Assembly (NCBI RefSeq): GCF_003095655.1
Contig: NZ_CP029151.1
Coordinates: 1,115,001 to 1,179,000, forward strand
Length of the DNA stretch: 64,000 nucleotides
DNA from: Dokdonia sp. Dokd-P16
GTDB taxonomy: Bacteria > Bacteroidota > Bacteroidia > Flavobacteriales > Flavobacteriaceae
Reading direction: 5' to 3'
Both the position numbers and the translations under genes were made by a program. This document shows, in pieces, positions 34,750 to 43,551 of the stretch (its first letter is position 1; each line of letters starts with the position of its first letter). Below the pieces are notes generated by a model, which was not told the origin of the DNA, searched no databases, and saw only the letters and a program-made list of their open reading frames with translations.

Positions 34750-36285
34750 ATGAGCACTTTACGACTTATTCTGGGCGATCAGCTCAACCACAAGCACTCT
34801 TGGTATCAAGAGCAATCTGACGATATCATTTACTTCATGGCAGAAATGCGCCAAGAAACAGATTATGCTACACATCATATTCAAAAAGTTGTCGCCTTTT
34901 TTAAAGCAATGCGCGAGTTTTCTGACTGGCTTACATCTCAAGGACACCGCGTGATTTATTACACCCTTGATGCTCCTGAAAACACCCAAAGCCTCACTAA
35001 CAACATTGAGCAACTTATCAAGGAAAATAATATATCACTATTTGAATACCAACTTCCAGATGAATATCGGCTAGATGAAATGTTATCACGCTTTCGCGAA
35101 AGCGTAACCATCGAAGTAAAGTCATATGACACAGAGCATTTTATGACTTCTCGAACGGATCTCACTTCGTTTTTTGAAGGTAAAAAGCTCTTCACCATGG
35201 AATATTTTTACCGCATGATGCGCAAGAAATATGACGTCATGATGATAAATGATAAAGATCCCGAAGGTGGTAAGTGGAATTTTGACCATAGTAACCGTAA
35301 TAAGTGGAAAGGAGATACTTTAATCCCTATTGAAAAGACTTTTGACACAAATGTCTCCTCTATTGTAAAGCTCATTGAAAGTGCTGGAGTTAAAACTATA
35401 GGACGCATAGACGAAAAGAATTTTGCATGGCCTACCAATCGTAAAGAATCACTTGAAGTGCTTGACTATTTCTGTGAGCATTTACTAGTTCATTTTGGCG
35501 ATTATCAAGATGCCATGGATCCAGATCAAGCCTACTTATATCATAGCAGATTAAGCTTTGCAATGAATAGTAAGATTCTAGATCCTCAAGAAGTTATTAA
35601 AACGGTTATAAACTACTGGAGAGCACATCAAGAAGAAATAAACATTAGTCAAGTAGAAGGTTTTGTTAGGCAGATTCTAGGATGGAGAGAGTACATGCGA
35701 GGGATGTATTGGAAAGAAATGCCAGCATTTGCGACGACTAATCATCTTGAGAATCATAATCCACTACCAGATTTTTACTGGACAGGAAAGACTAAGATGA
35801 ATTGTTTAAAATGCAGTGTCAACAATAGCCTAGATAACGCTTATGCACACCATATACAGCGATTAATGATTACTGGTAACTACGCTCTTCTTACTATGTG
35901 TGATCCAGCACAAGTAGATGAGTGGTATCTCGGGATTTATATTGACGCTATAGAATGGGTTGAAATCACAAACACTCGCGGAATGTCACAATGGGCAGAT
36001 GGTGGTAAAATTGCAACGAAACCCTATGTTTCTAGCGGAAGTTACATCAACAAGATGTCTAATTACTGTAAAGGATGTCACTATAAGGTGAGTAAAAAGA
36101 CAGGCGAAGATGCATGTCCTTTCAACTCATTATATTGGAATTTCTTGAATGAAAAACAAGAATATTTTAAAGGAAACAATCGCATGAGTATGATGCTAAG
36201 TCTTTTAAATAAAATGGATAAGAAGACATTACAAGCACATCAAGAACGCGCAGAAGACATCATTAAAAATCCATCAAATTATTAA
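34750..36285 (+). CDS. Iron-sulfur bacterial cryptochrome/(6-4) photolyase (PhrB-like)
   Basis: A 511-residue protein of the FeS-BCP/CryPro family opening with TLRLILGDQLNHKHSWY. Cysteines at 352, 440, 443 and 456 have the spacing 88-3-13 of the PhrB 4Fe-4S ligands. FAD-binding segments include QILGWREYMRGMYW and ITGNYALLTMCDPAQVDEWYLG. The family includes (6-4) photolyases, so it probably repairs (6-4) photoproducts. A full genome palindrome is read in frame as RFRES (35089-35104). Its start directly abuts the cry-DASH stop. Confidence 0.93.
   Translation: MSTLRLILGDQLNHKHSWYQEQSDDIIYFMAEMRQETDYATHHIQKVVAFFKAMREFSDWLTSQGHRVIYYTLDAPENTQSLTNNIEQLIKENNISLFEYQLPDEYRLDEMLSRFRESVTIEVKSYDTEHFMTSRTDLTSFFEGKKLFTMEYFYRMMRKKYDVMMINDKDPEGGKWNFDHSNRNKWKGDTLIPIEKTFDTNVSSIVKLIESAGVKTIGRIDEKNFAWPTNRKESLEVLDYFCEHLLVHFGDYQDAMDPDQAYLYHSRLSFAMNSKILDPQEVIKTVINYWRAHQEEINISQVEGFVRQILGWREYMRGMYWKEMPAFATTNHLENHNPLPDFYWTGKTKMNCLKCSVNNSLDNAYAHHIQRLMITGNYALLTMCDPAQVDEWYLGIYIDAIEWVEITNTRGMSQWADGGKIATKPYVSSGSYINKMSNYCKGCHYKVSKKTGEDACPFNSLYWNFLNEKQEYFKGNNRMSMMLSLLNKMDKKTLQAHQERAEDIIKNPSNY
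35089..35104. repeat. Genome palindrome, full copy
   Basis: CGCTTTCGCGAAAGCG within the iron-sulfur photolyase gene, read as SRFRESV, the same peptide as in mutY. Confidence 0.95.
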
Positions 36286-37780
36286 AAGAGAGGTAAACAT
36301 AGTATGGTTTAAAAGGGACTTGCGCTTGCATGACCACCTACCCTTGTACAATGCTTTGCAAGAGGGTAAGCCGCTGCTTTTACTTTACATTTTAGAACCT
36401 TCACTAGAAGCAGATCCTCACTATAGTAACCGTCACTTTAACTTTATTAAAGAGTCATTGCAAGATTTACAGCGTGAATTACAAGCATTTAATTCTAAGA
36501 TTTTGATTGTTCATGATGAAGTGGTTTCTGCATTCAAAGAACTCATTAAACATTATAAAATCCACACCGTTTTCTCACATCAAGAAACAGGCTTGCGTAT
36601 AACTTATGATAGAGATCTTGTTCTAGAGGCATATGCAAATGATCTAAAAATAGTGTCACTAGAAAATAAGTTTGGATGGGTAGAATTTGCAAATAATGGA
36701 GTGCAACGCAAACTTAAAAATCGTGTAGGATGGAGCGAAGACTGGGAGTGGTTTATGAAACAACCGCAGATTCCTTTTCAGCCCAAAAACAATCAATTAC
36801 TATCAATAGATGATATTAATGATCTAGAAGATAATTTTAAAAAAGTCTCTTTACAAACACCTGCATCTAGTCCTTTTCAAAAGGGAGGGACGACGACAGC
36901 GATGCGTTATCTGGCGTCATTTTTGCATGATAATCGATACCTCAATTATGCAAAACATATTTCAAAGCCTAGCTTAGCTCGAAAGAGCTGTTCTAGGTTA
37001 TCACCTTACATCGCTTGGGGAAATGTGAGTATACGCCAAGTGTATCAGGAGGCAAAACATTTTCGCGAAAGCTGTAAAAACAAACGCGCCATAGATGGAT
37101 TTACTTCACGATTGCGATGGCAAGCACATTTCGTCCAAAAGTTTGAAATGGAGGATTCTATGGAATTTGTAAGTGTAAACAAAGGATACCATAACCTCTC
37201 AAAAAGTGTGAATGTTGAGTTTCAAAAAGCTTGGAAACAAGGTAAAACGGGATATCCACTAGTAGACGCATGTATGCGATGTCTATGTGAGACCGGCTAC
37301 CTCAATTTTAGAATGCGTGCTATGACGCTATCTTTTTTTACACATAACTTATGGCAACCTTGGCAAGATGCAACCTATCACCTAGCCCAGCAGTTTCTAG
37401 ATTTTGAACCAGGTATTCACTACCCTCAAATACAAATGCAAGCGGGTGAAACAGGTATAAATATGCTGCGCATATACAACCCGGTTAAGAATAGTTACGA
37501 GCATGACGAAAATGGTGAGTTTATAAAAAAATGGATTCCAGAATTGGTAAACGTACCCGTCGCATACATCCATGAACCGTGGACGATGAGTGTTCTTGAA
37601 CAGCAATTTTGTAATACAGTGATAGGTGAAGATTATCCTGCACCTATAATTGACATTAAGAAAACAGCAAAGTATGCAGGAGACATATTGTGGAAGCTTA
37701 AGGATGATAATATTGTAAAGCGAGATGCGTATCGTATCTTAAGACGACACACGCTCGCAAACAGAAATAATTTTGATTAA
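36281..37780 (+). CDS. Photolyase/cryptochrome (FAD-binding_7), ATT start
   Basis: Blue-light flavoprotein, 499 residues if it starts at the ATT at 36281, which overlaps the preceding TAA as in a coupled start. This start restores the conserved N-terminus KREVNIVWFKRDLRLHDHLP. The first ATG/GTG/TTG candidate (TTG 36320) would cut off VWFKRDL. The FAD domain has KGGTTTAMRYLASFL, SRLSPYIAWGNVSIRQVY and WQAHFVQK, and the C-terminal YNPVKNSYEHDENGEFIKKWIPEL. A CPD photolyase or a sensor cryptochrome is possible. Confidence 0.88.
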   Translation: MKREVNIVWFKRDLRLHDHLPLYNALQEGKPLLLLYILEPSLEADPHYSNRHFNFIKESLQDLQRELQAFNSKILIVHDEVVSAFKELIKHYKIHTVFSHQETGLRITYDRDLVLEAYANDLKIVSLENKFGWVEFANNGVQRKLKNRVGWSEDWEWFMKQPQIPFQPKNNQLLSIDDINDLEDNFKKVSLQTPASSPFQKGGTTTAMRYLASFLHDNRYLNYAKHISKPSLARKSCSRLSPYIAWGNVSIRQVYQEAKHFRESCKNKRAIDGFTSRLRWQAHFVQKFEMEDSMEFVSVNKGYHNLSKSVNVEFQKAWKQGKTGYPLVDACMRCLCETGYLNFRMRAMTLSFFTHNLWQPWQDATYHLAQQFLDFEPGIHYPQIQMQAGETGINMLRIYNPVKNSYEHDENGEFIKKWIPELVNVPVAYIHEPWTMSVLEQQFCNTVIGEDYPAPIIDIKKTAKYAGDILWKLKDDNIVKRDAYRILRRHTLANRNNFD

Positions 37781-37786
37781 AAGACT

Positions 37787-38086
37787 ATGAAAAAGCAAGA
37801 AATACCAGAATTTACAGAACGCGAACTAGACCGTATTATAGAAATGGCTTGGGAAGATAGAACTACCTTTGACGCTATAGAAATGCAGTTCGGCATCAAG
37901 GAACAACTTGTAATCGAAGTGATGCGTCGTGAGATGAAGGAAAGTAGTTTCCGCATGTGGCGTAAGCGAGTACAAGGACGTAAGACCAAACATGAAGCAA
38001 AACGTGCTTATGGCATGGATGATGCCCGCTTTAAATGCAGTCGTCAAAAACAGATTACACATAACAAAATTTCAAAAAGGAGGTAA
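37787..38086 (+). CDS. TIGR03643/DUF2805 family protein
   Basis: A 99-residue basic protein that matches the small TIGR03643 family: IPEFTERELDRIIEMAWEDRT, FDAIEMQFGI and VIEVMRREMKESSFRMWRKRVQGRKTKH. Its function is unknown; the family often sits next to photolyase genes, as here (6 bp downstream). The helical N-terminus looks HTH-like and the basic C-terminus suggests nucleic-acid contact. Confidence 0.85.
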   Translation: MKKQEIPEFTERELDRIIEMAWEDRTTFDAIEMQFGIKEQLVIEVMRREMKESSFRMWRKRVQGRKTKHEAKRAYGMDDARFKCSRQKQITHNKISKRR

Positions 38087-38123
38087 TATTATACTAATTA
38101 CTTTTAGGTAAGAAATCACCACT

Positions 38124-38558
38124 ATGACAAAGAAAAAACCAGACCAGGTTGTTTATAATGAGGAGAAAGGCAAGTATGATGCTGCACTTACTCCTTATGC
38201 AACAAACTTAGGAGCGCCAGCTATTGTGACTGATGATGTAACTACATGGAAAAACTCAAACATCAGTAAGGTTAACCATCAATTTAAGACTGAATATGAG
38301 GAGTTAAAGGCGCAGTATGAGGTGATGATGAAAAAGTTTGAATATAATAATCTCATTTATGCTGCAAAGTTCTCTTTCGAACCGATTGTAGGTGCCATTT
38401 ATCATCTATATCGTTCTAAAAGTGGAGAACCTTTCTTGTCTCTAATTTCGCCAGATGAATGTAATTGGGATTTTGCCGGAACCTTCGAATTAAAGGCCGA
38501 TAAAATCTGGAACCGACTAGACACTCCTAAAGAGGAAGAAGAAGAAAATGAAAAATAA
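38124..38558 (+). CDS. DUF2452 family protein
   Basis: A 144-residue cytoplasmic protein matching DUF2452. It begins KKKPDQVVYNEEKGKYDAAL, has YATNLGAPAI and a helix EYEELKAQYEVMMKKFEYN, then FEPIVGAIYHLYRSKSGEPFLSLISP. The function is unknown. It overlaps msrA by 11 bp, so it is part of the photolyase-msrA operon. Confidence 0.85.
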   Translation: MTKKKPDQVVYNEEKGKYDAALTPYATNLGAPAIVTDDVTTWKNSNISKVNHQFKTEYEELKAQYEVMMKKFEYNNLIYAAKFSFEPIVGAIYHLYRSKSGEPFLSLISPDECNWDFAGTFELKADKIWNRLDTPKEEEEENEK

Positions 38559-39087
38559 TTTACAACAAGCAACCATAGGTGGAGGATGTTTCTGGTGTGT
38601 AGAAGCCGTTATACAACGCTTAAAAGGTATTTCTAATGTGGTTTCTGGATATGCTGGAGGGCAAGTTCCTGGACACCCTACCTATAGAGAAATTTGCTCC
38701 GGACTTACGGGACATGCAGAGGTGATACAATTTGATTTTGACCCTGCAATAATTACGTATGCAGAGATACTCACCGTATTTCTCACTACTCATGACCCTA
38801 CGACCCTCAATAGACAAGGAGCAGATCGTGGGACGCAATATCGATCTGTGATTTTTTATCACAATGAAGAACAAAAAGCGCAAGCAGAACAAGTGATTCA
38901 GGTAGTACAAGAATATTATGAGGATCCTATAGTTACTGAGGTTTCAGAGCTACCTACATTTTATGATGCTACGCAGGAGCATCAAGATTACTATAATGAA
39001 AACAGACAGCAAGGATATTGCCGTGTTGTCATAGACCCCAAAGTAGCTAAGCTCAAAAAGTTTTATGAGCACTTGCTCGCTTCTTAG
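38548..39087 (+). CDS. msrA: Peptide-methionine (S)-S-oxide reductase
   Basis: Reduces methionine-S-sulfoxide in oxidised proteins. 179 residues with the active-site GGGCFWCVEAV (Cys14, Cys17), GYAGG (about 32-36), HAEV and HDPTTLNRQGADRGTQYRS. Its place at the end of the photolyase operon ties light exposure to oxidative protein damage repair. Confidence 0.96.
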   Translation: MKNNLQQATIGGGCFWCVEAVIQRLKGISNVVSGYAGGQVPGHPTYREICSGLTGHAEVIQFDFDPAIITYAEILTVFLTTHDPTTLNRQGADRGTQYRSVIFYHNEEQKAQAEQVIQVVQEYYEDPIVTEVSELPTFYDATQEHQDYYNENRQQGYCRVVIDPKVAKLKKFYEHLLAS

Positions 39088-39104
39088 TACTGCTATAACA
39101 GATT

Positions 39105-39150
39105 AAAAAAAGCCACATTACTCATAAACATAGAGCAATGTGGCTTTTTA
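39105..39150. terminator. Terminator after msrA
   Basis: A long stem aaaaagccacatt/aatgtggcttttt with an internal loop, between msrA and the convergent peptidase gene. Confidence 0.85.
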
Positions 39151-39169
39151 AGTTGTGGAGTGATTAGTG

Positions 39170-39185
39170 CGCTTTCGCGAAAGCG
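39170..39185. repeat. Genome palindrome, full copy
   Basis: CGCTTTCGCGAAAGCG, intergenic, 8 bp after the peptidase stop codon. Confidence 0.95.
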
Positions 39186-39192
39186 TACCTCA

Positions 39193-40524
39193 TTATCTTT
39201 CCATATTAATCAATCTGTAAATAAGAATTGCCGTACGCTTTGTGAGCATCTCTATAGTTTTAATATTTACCGTCTCACTAGGAGTATGCGCTCCCGTTCC
39301 CATAGTCCCTAGACCATCTAGGCAAGCCACATACGCCGCTACAAACGAAGTATCTGCAGCACCGCGCTTTCCTGGATCATAAGCTGCTACAGCAGGACCT
39401 CCCATATCTTGACTCACTTGGCTTAAAATTTCTAATACCTCATAATTTTGAGGAGTAGGCTGCATTGCTGGATAACTATCTTCAAACTCAACTACGGCAC
39501 TTGTATGCGGCAGATTATTTGCTACTATCTGACGCATTTTTGTACGTGCTTCCTCCTTCTGTTCTTCGGAGATAAAGCGGAGTCCTCCTTGCACATATGC
39601 TGTTTGTGCAACTACATTTCCTTTTCCAAAAATGCTTCCTTTGCTCTCCTCTGGGTTGAGCTCCATTGTGGTACCTCCCAGCATCATCCCTGGATTAAAA
39701 GATAATAATTCTGGACCTCTTACTTCATTATAGAAACCGTTGAGAATACGTGCAAGTTCAAAATTTGCTCCTGCTCCTACGCTTTCGCGAAAAATACCGC
39801 TAGAGTGCGCTCTCTTTCCAGTAACTGTTACTTTCCAGTTAGAGGATCCTCGTCTTGCCACGGTAGCATTATCAAAACCTGTAGAGGTTTCGAAACCTAA
39901 AGCGATATCTGAGTTTTTTGCTGCATCTATCAAATCTTTCCTGCTTATTGTAAGCGGCTTTCCGGTGCTTTCTTCATCTCCTGTAAAGGCTACGGTGATT
40001 TGCGCATCATCAAGTAATCCTGCTTCTCTAAGAGCCTTAAGTGCATATAGCACTACTACGTTACCACCTTTCATATCATTTGCGCCAGGACCTTTTGCAA
40101 TAGAATCATTCACCATTTCAAATTGCTGAAACTCGCTATCGTCCTCAAAAACGGTATCTAGGTGTCCTATAAGAAGCAATCGCTTGCCTTTTTTTCCTTC
40201 TGTATTAGCAAATAGATGCCCTGCTCTATTCATCTCGGCAGGCATATCAATCCAATTTGTAGTAAAACCTATATCTGTAAATGACGCAGAGAATACATCG
40301 CCCACTTCTTTCACGCCTTTTGTATTGAGGGTACCACTATTAATATTTACCACGTTTTCGAGAAATTCAATACTTTCCTCTGTATGTGTTTCTACAAGGC
40401 TTATAATTTGTAGCTCCTCTTTTGACAATTGTTGTGTAGAAGATTGCGCATGGAGTGTTCCAGTTTTTGCGCAAGCAATCATTAAACTGATTACAATTAG
40501 AAATAATATCTGATGGCTCTTCAT
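39193..40524 (-). CDS. M20 family metallopeptidase (carboxypeptidase G2-like), lipoprotein
   Basis: A zinc exopeptidase, 443 residues. The signal ends in a lipobox (SLMIAC, Cys18), so it is exported and lipid-anchored. M20 motifs are present: LLLIGHLDTVF (metal His/Asp), GPGANDMKGGNVVVLYAL, and TGDEESTGKP (catalytic/metal Glu pair). A dimerisation domain follows with RRGSSNWKVTVTGKRAHSSG and the C-terminal GTGAHTPSETVN metal His. It probably trims peptides or acylated amino acids in the periplasm. A shortened genome palindrome lies in frame near 39780. Confidence 0.93.
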   Translation of the reverse strand: MKSHQILFLIVISLMIACAKTGTLHAQSSTQQLSKEELQIISLVETHTEESIEFLENVVNINSGTLNTKGVKEVGDVFSASFTDIGFTTNWIDMPAEMNRAGHLFANTEGKKGKRLLLIGHLDTVFEDDSEFQQFEMVNDSIAKGPGANDMKGGNVVVLYALKALREAGLLDDAQITVAFTGDEESTGKPLTISRKDLIDAAKNSDIALGFETSTGFDNATVARRGSSNWKVTVTGKRAHSSGIFRESVGAGANFELARILNGFYNEVRGPELLSFNPGMMLGGTTMELNPEESKGSIFGKGNVVAQTAYVQGGLRFISEEQKEEARTKMRQIVANNLPHTSAVVEFEDSYPAMQPTPQNYEVLEILSQVSQDMGGPAVAAYDPGKRGAADTSFVAAYVACLDGLGTMGTGAHTPSETVNIKTIEMLTKRTAILIYRLINMER

Positions 40525-40916
40525 AGGTTTTTATAATTAAGAGGTGATTATCTCAAAGATAATCAATGCTCAATAATTGAATTCTTGCGTTATTTTTCTT
40601 TTTTTTCAAATGGAGGGTAGGAGTTTTTATAATTGGACGGTTATATAACAAAGAATTGATCCTACTAAAAACAATGTTCCCCCACTTTTTTGGATTAGTG
40701 AAAACTACATTTGAGTACAATTTCAAAAAAAAGTTGAAAAAACCTTGAGAAATAATTTTCTTGAGGTTTTCTCTTTTTAATTGCTCTTTTGTTTGAAAAC
40801 ACTTGATTCTGAACACATAAGAATCACGACGATTTTATAAGCTCAAGAAAAGCATTACTCATAGTGACGCATGATGAAAAAAAAGTCAAAAAAAAGTCAA
40901 AAAAATGCTTGATTTT
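40525..40916. other. Intergenic stretch with no gene seen
   Basis: About 390 bp of AT-rich DNA between the peptidase gene and the tRNA-Asn promoter. It has a repeated aaaaaaaagtc motif (near 40876-40905). The only open frame across it is low in complexity and has no family resemblance. Confidence 0.5.
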
Positions 40917-40947
40917 TTTGGACGAGTGTAAAAAAGTTTTATATTTG
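40917..40947 (+). promoter_or_regulatory. tRNA-Asn promoter
   Basis: TTTG (40917-40920), a 19-bp spacer and TATATTTG (40940-40947) match the Bacteroidetes consensus exactly, 24 bp before the tRNA. Confidence 0.85.
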
Positions 40948-40970
40948 CATCCGCTTACAAAAAGTAACAC

Positions 40971-41044
40971 TCCTCAATAGCTCAGTTGGTTAGAGCATCT
41001 GACTGTTAATCAGAGGGTCCTAAGTTCGAGTCTTAGTTGAGGAG
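40971..41044 (+). tRNA. tRNA-Asn (anticodon GTT)
   Basis: A 74-nt cloverleaf. The acceptor stem is tcctcaa/ttgagga, the D-arm gctcagttggttagagc, the anticodon arm tctgactgttaatcaga with GTT at the anticodon, and the T-arm includes ttcgagt. CCA is not encoded. Confidence 0.97.
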
Positions 41045-41053
41045 CTAGTAAGT

Positions 41054-41084
41054 AAAAGCCATACAGTCCGTATGGCTTTTTTTT
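41054..41084 (+). terminator. Terminator after tRNA-Asn
   Basis: The stem aaaagccata/tatggctttt is followed by four more T, 10 bp after the tRNA. Confidence 0.9.
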
Positions 41085-41504
41085 GTGCCCTATTTTAAAT
41101 TTGTTAAATGACAAGTATTAATAAATGCTCACTATATTAATTCCGCAAAAGAACTAGCTTGCAGCATAGCACATCCAACCTCTCAAGGAAATTAGAGCGG
41201 TTTTACCGCATCATCCGCCCTGCCGAAAGCAGCTTACTAGAAATATTAAAAAAGATAACCAAGAGCTCTTGTAATTGCTAACACAATACTCACCCAAATA
41301 CTTAAAGAGTATATCAAGAGTTGTCGTGAAAATCGGGAAACTATAAAGAGAGTTTTATTTCTAGTCTAAGCATCTAAGATTGCTCTAAAACAAAAAAAGC
41401 CTTTCCTACAGGAAAAGCTCTTCATCGGATTCAACTACAAATCCTACCACATGTGATGTGGCCAACACAACATCGTTAAAAGTAATCAATTACTTCTATA
41501 AACC
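41085..41504. other. Intergenic stretch with no gene seen
   Basis: About 420 bp between the two tRNA genes. The only structure found is a stem of ten pairs with one mismatch (agcctttcct/aggaaaagct, 41398-41419) preceded by seven A, which reads as a minus-strand terminator. No reading frame is convincing. Confidence 0.5.
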
Positions 41505-41533
41505 AAAAAAAGCCCACGGACTGTGAGCTTTTT
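41505..41533 (-). terminator. Terminator after tRNA-Asp
   Basis: The stem aaaagcccac/gtgagctttt (one mismatch) ends in a T run on the minus strand, 5 bp downstream of the tRNA. Confidence 0.75.
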
Positions 41534-41537
41534 GTTG

Positions 41538-41611
41538 CGGTCTGGACGGGACTCGAACCCGCGACCCCCTGCGTGACAGGCAGATATTCTAACCAGCTGA
41601 ACTACCAGACC
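41538..41611 (-). tRNA. tRNA-Asp (anticodon GTC)
   Basis: A 74-nt cloverleaf on the minus strand. The acceptor stem is ggtctgg/ccagacc, the anticodon loop ctgtcac contains GTC, and the T-arm is gcgggttcgagtcccgt. Any reading frame drawn through here is spurious. Confidence 0.97.
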
Positions 41612-41716
41612 GTTACTCCACTTTTTGAGACTTTGAGTATGTCTTAAATTTTTCAGTTTTTCAATCTCTAACTTTTTAATTAGAGAAGCAACATTGCTTT
41701 TGCTTCGTTGCGGGTG

Positions 41717-41747
41717 CAAATATACACTCGTTTTTTGATTACACAAA
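41717..41747 (-). promoter_or_regulatory. tRNA-Asp promoter
   Basis: On the minus strand, TTTG (41744-41747), a 19-bp spacer and TATATTTG (41717-41724) match the consensus exactly. The predicted leader before the tRNA is about 100 nt, unusually long. Confidence 0.8.
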
Positions 41748-41763
41748 CAAAAAATTAAAATTT

Positions 41764-42699
41764 TTAAATAAATTTTTGACGCTCCACTAAAAACGTGGTG
41801 AGTATAGGTGCAAAACCTTTTTCAATCACCGCTGGAATATACTTGATACGATACTGAGCACAACGTAGTTGCAAGTTTTTAAAGTACGTTTCTACCGCGC
41901 TTGTATAAATATCTCTAATATTATCTGCATATAAATTAATTGATGATCCACTCTCTACATCTACAAATTTACGCGGGCTATTATCAAATTTAAAGTCATA
42001 TTCCTTCTCTTGGCTATACGTATGAAAAAGAATCACCTCGTGTTTATTGTATTTAAGATGTTGCAACGCTTCAAATAATTGTTCTTGCTCTACATCATCT
42101 TGTAACATGTCTGAAAATAAAAACACCAAAGATCTACGTTTTAGCTTTTCGGCAATGAGATGTAAGTGTTTGTATGTGGCTGTTTTCTTTTCTGCCTTTG
42201 CAAGAGCTGGATCTAGCACACCATTTAATTGATCTAATAACATGTGGTGATGCCTATCACTTCCCTTCTCTCCCGTGTAGAATTCATAGTCGTCACTGTA
42301 AATACTCATTCCCACAGCATCACGCTGCTTTTTCATAAGATTCATAATCGCGGCACTCGCAAGTGTAGAGAAGCTTATCTTATTAAGATTTAAAACGCTG
42401 TGCTCCTTTACAGCGGGATAATGCATAGAACTACTATTGTCTAATATAAGATGGCAGCGTAGATTAGTTTCTTCCTCATAGCGCTTTGCATACAGTCTAT
42501 CAGTCTTGGCATAAAGTTTCCAGTCTATATGTTTTGTGCTCTCTCCAGGATTATAGATTTTATGCTCTGCAAACTCTGCCGAAAATCCATGAAACGGACT
42601 TTTATGCATCCCAGAAATAAAACCTTCTACTACCTGACGCGCCAGCAACTCTAAGTTACCGAAGCCCGAAGTTTTGTTAAGTTCTGATTTGATATCCAT
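41764..42699 (-). CDS. DUF58 domain-containing protein
   Basis: A 311-residue cytoplasmic protein of the DUF58 (von Willebrand A-like) family. It has the AEHKIYNPGESTKHIDWKLYAKTDRLYAKRYEEE signature (about 45-78) and a MIDAS-like LILDNSSSM (about 85-93). Partners of this family are usually a MoxR AAA ATPase and BatA/B-type proteins, none of which is in the window. It is a single gene downstream of a terminator. Confidence 0.92.
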   Translation of the reverse strand: MDIKSELNKTSGFGNLELLARQVVEGFISGMHKSPFHGFSAEFAEHKIYNPGESTKHIDWKLYAKTDRLYAKRYEEETNLRCHLILDNSSSMHYPAVKEHSVLNLNKISFSTLASAAIMNLMKKQRDAVGMSIYSDDYEFYTGEKGSDRHHHMLLDQLNGVLDPALAKAEKKTATYKHLHLIAEKLKRRSLVFLFSDMLQDDVEQEQLFEALQHLKYNKHEVILFHTYSQEKEYDFKFDNSPRKFVDVESGSSINLYADNIRDIYTSAVETYFKNLQLRCAQYRIKYIPAVIEKGFAPILTTFLVERQKFI

Positions 42700-42745
42700 T
42701 ATGGGTACAATTTAAGGAGGTAAGATATATGTTTTGATACATTAA

Positions 42746-42781
42746 ACACAAAGTGCGGAATAAATTCCGCACTTTGTGTTA
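42746..42781 (-). terminator. Strong stem-loop after clpP
   Basis: A 17-bp perfect stem (aacacaaagtgcggaat and its complement) separated by two bases, 21 bp past the clpP stop. Confidence 0.8.
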
Positions 42782-42802
42782 CTCATAAAATTATAAAGGA
42801 AA

Positions 42803-43357
42803 TTATCCTTCATAAACACCATCTGCAATCCCGTAAGCTACAGACTCCTCTGCACCCATCCAGTGATCACGCTGGAAATCTTTCATTATTTTTTCAAAAG
42901 TTTGACCACAATTATCCGCAAGGATTTGCGCGCTCAATTCTTTTGTTTTTACGATTTCTTGTGCTGTAATCTCAATATCAGAAGCTTGACCACGTGCTCC
43001 ACCAGATGGCTGGTGTATCATTACACGTGCGTGTGGCTGTATAAAACGACGCCCTTTCTCACCTACAGATAGTAGTAATGAACCCATACTTGCCGCTAGA
43101 CCTGTACAGATAGTAGAAACTGGACTTTTAATCATTTTAATAGTGTCATACATTGCAAAACCAGATGTTACATAACCTCCTGGGCTATTAATAAACAGTT
43201 GGATCTCACCATGACCTTGTGCATCTAGGTATAAAAGACGATCTATTACGTGCTTTGCACTTTTATCATCTACCATTCCCCAGAGGAATATCTTTCTATC
43301 ATCAAGCAACTGACTGTCAATTGCGTCTTGTACTTTCATTTTCTTTTCCATAAACAT
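42803..43357 (-). CDS. clpP: ATP-dependent Clp protease proteolytic subunit
   Basis: A self-compartmentalising serine protease subunit, 184 residues. The catalytic triad is visible: Ser90 in GLAASMGS, His115 in RVMIHQP, Asp164 in FQRDHWM. It lacks the propeptide of long forms and has no clpX beside it, so it is probably a second ClpP paralog; the main clpP-clpX pair would be elsewhere. Starts at M3 or M7 are also possible. Confidence 0.93.
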   Translation of the reverse strand: MFMEKKMKVQDAIDSQLLDDRKIFLWGMVDDKSAKHVIDRLLYLDAQGHGEIQLFINSPGGYVTSGFAMYDTIKMIKSPVSTICTGLAASMGSLLLSVGEKGRRFIQPHARVMIHQPSGGARGQASDIEITAQEIVKTKELSAQILADNCGQTFEKIMKDFQRDHWMGAEESVAYGIADGVYEG

Positions 43358-43497
43358 ATGCCGCGATTACGGCTATTTATCGTTCCTACCTAAACAGAAA
43401 CCTCATCATTTTTTTCTTATTGTACTCTTGACTGCTACATGGAGCATTATTTTGCTTTCGCGAAAGAGTACTCTAGTAACAGCGCTCTAAAAATACA

Positions 43498-43526
43498 AAA
43501 AGGCTTGGCACAGTGCCAAACCTTTC
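43498..43526 (-). terminator. Terminator after trxA
   Basis: The stem aaaggcttggca/tgccaaaccttt has one mismatch, 25 bp past the trxA stop. Confidence 0.8.
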
Positions 43527-43551
43527 TGATAATCTTATAAAAAGCTTGGGC

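Noticed and set aside
36881-36905. SPFQKGG stretch in the third photolyase as another C-run/G-run repeat insertion
   Set aside because: The residues align with the natural GG-x(3-4)-A-x-x-x-L FAD-binding motif of photolyases, so no insertion is needed.
40553-40816. 87-codon minus-strand frame in the gap before tRNA-Asn
   Set aside because: Low complexity, Lys/Asn/Phe-rich, no signal or domain, and no promoter in the right place.
41486-41746. 86-codon minus-strand open frame near 41486
   Set aside because: It runs straight through tRNA-Asp and its promoter, and the translation includes the tRNA sequence.
42803-43357. ClpP as an inactive paralog
   Set aside because: Ser90, His115 and Asp164 are all present.
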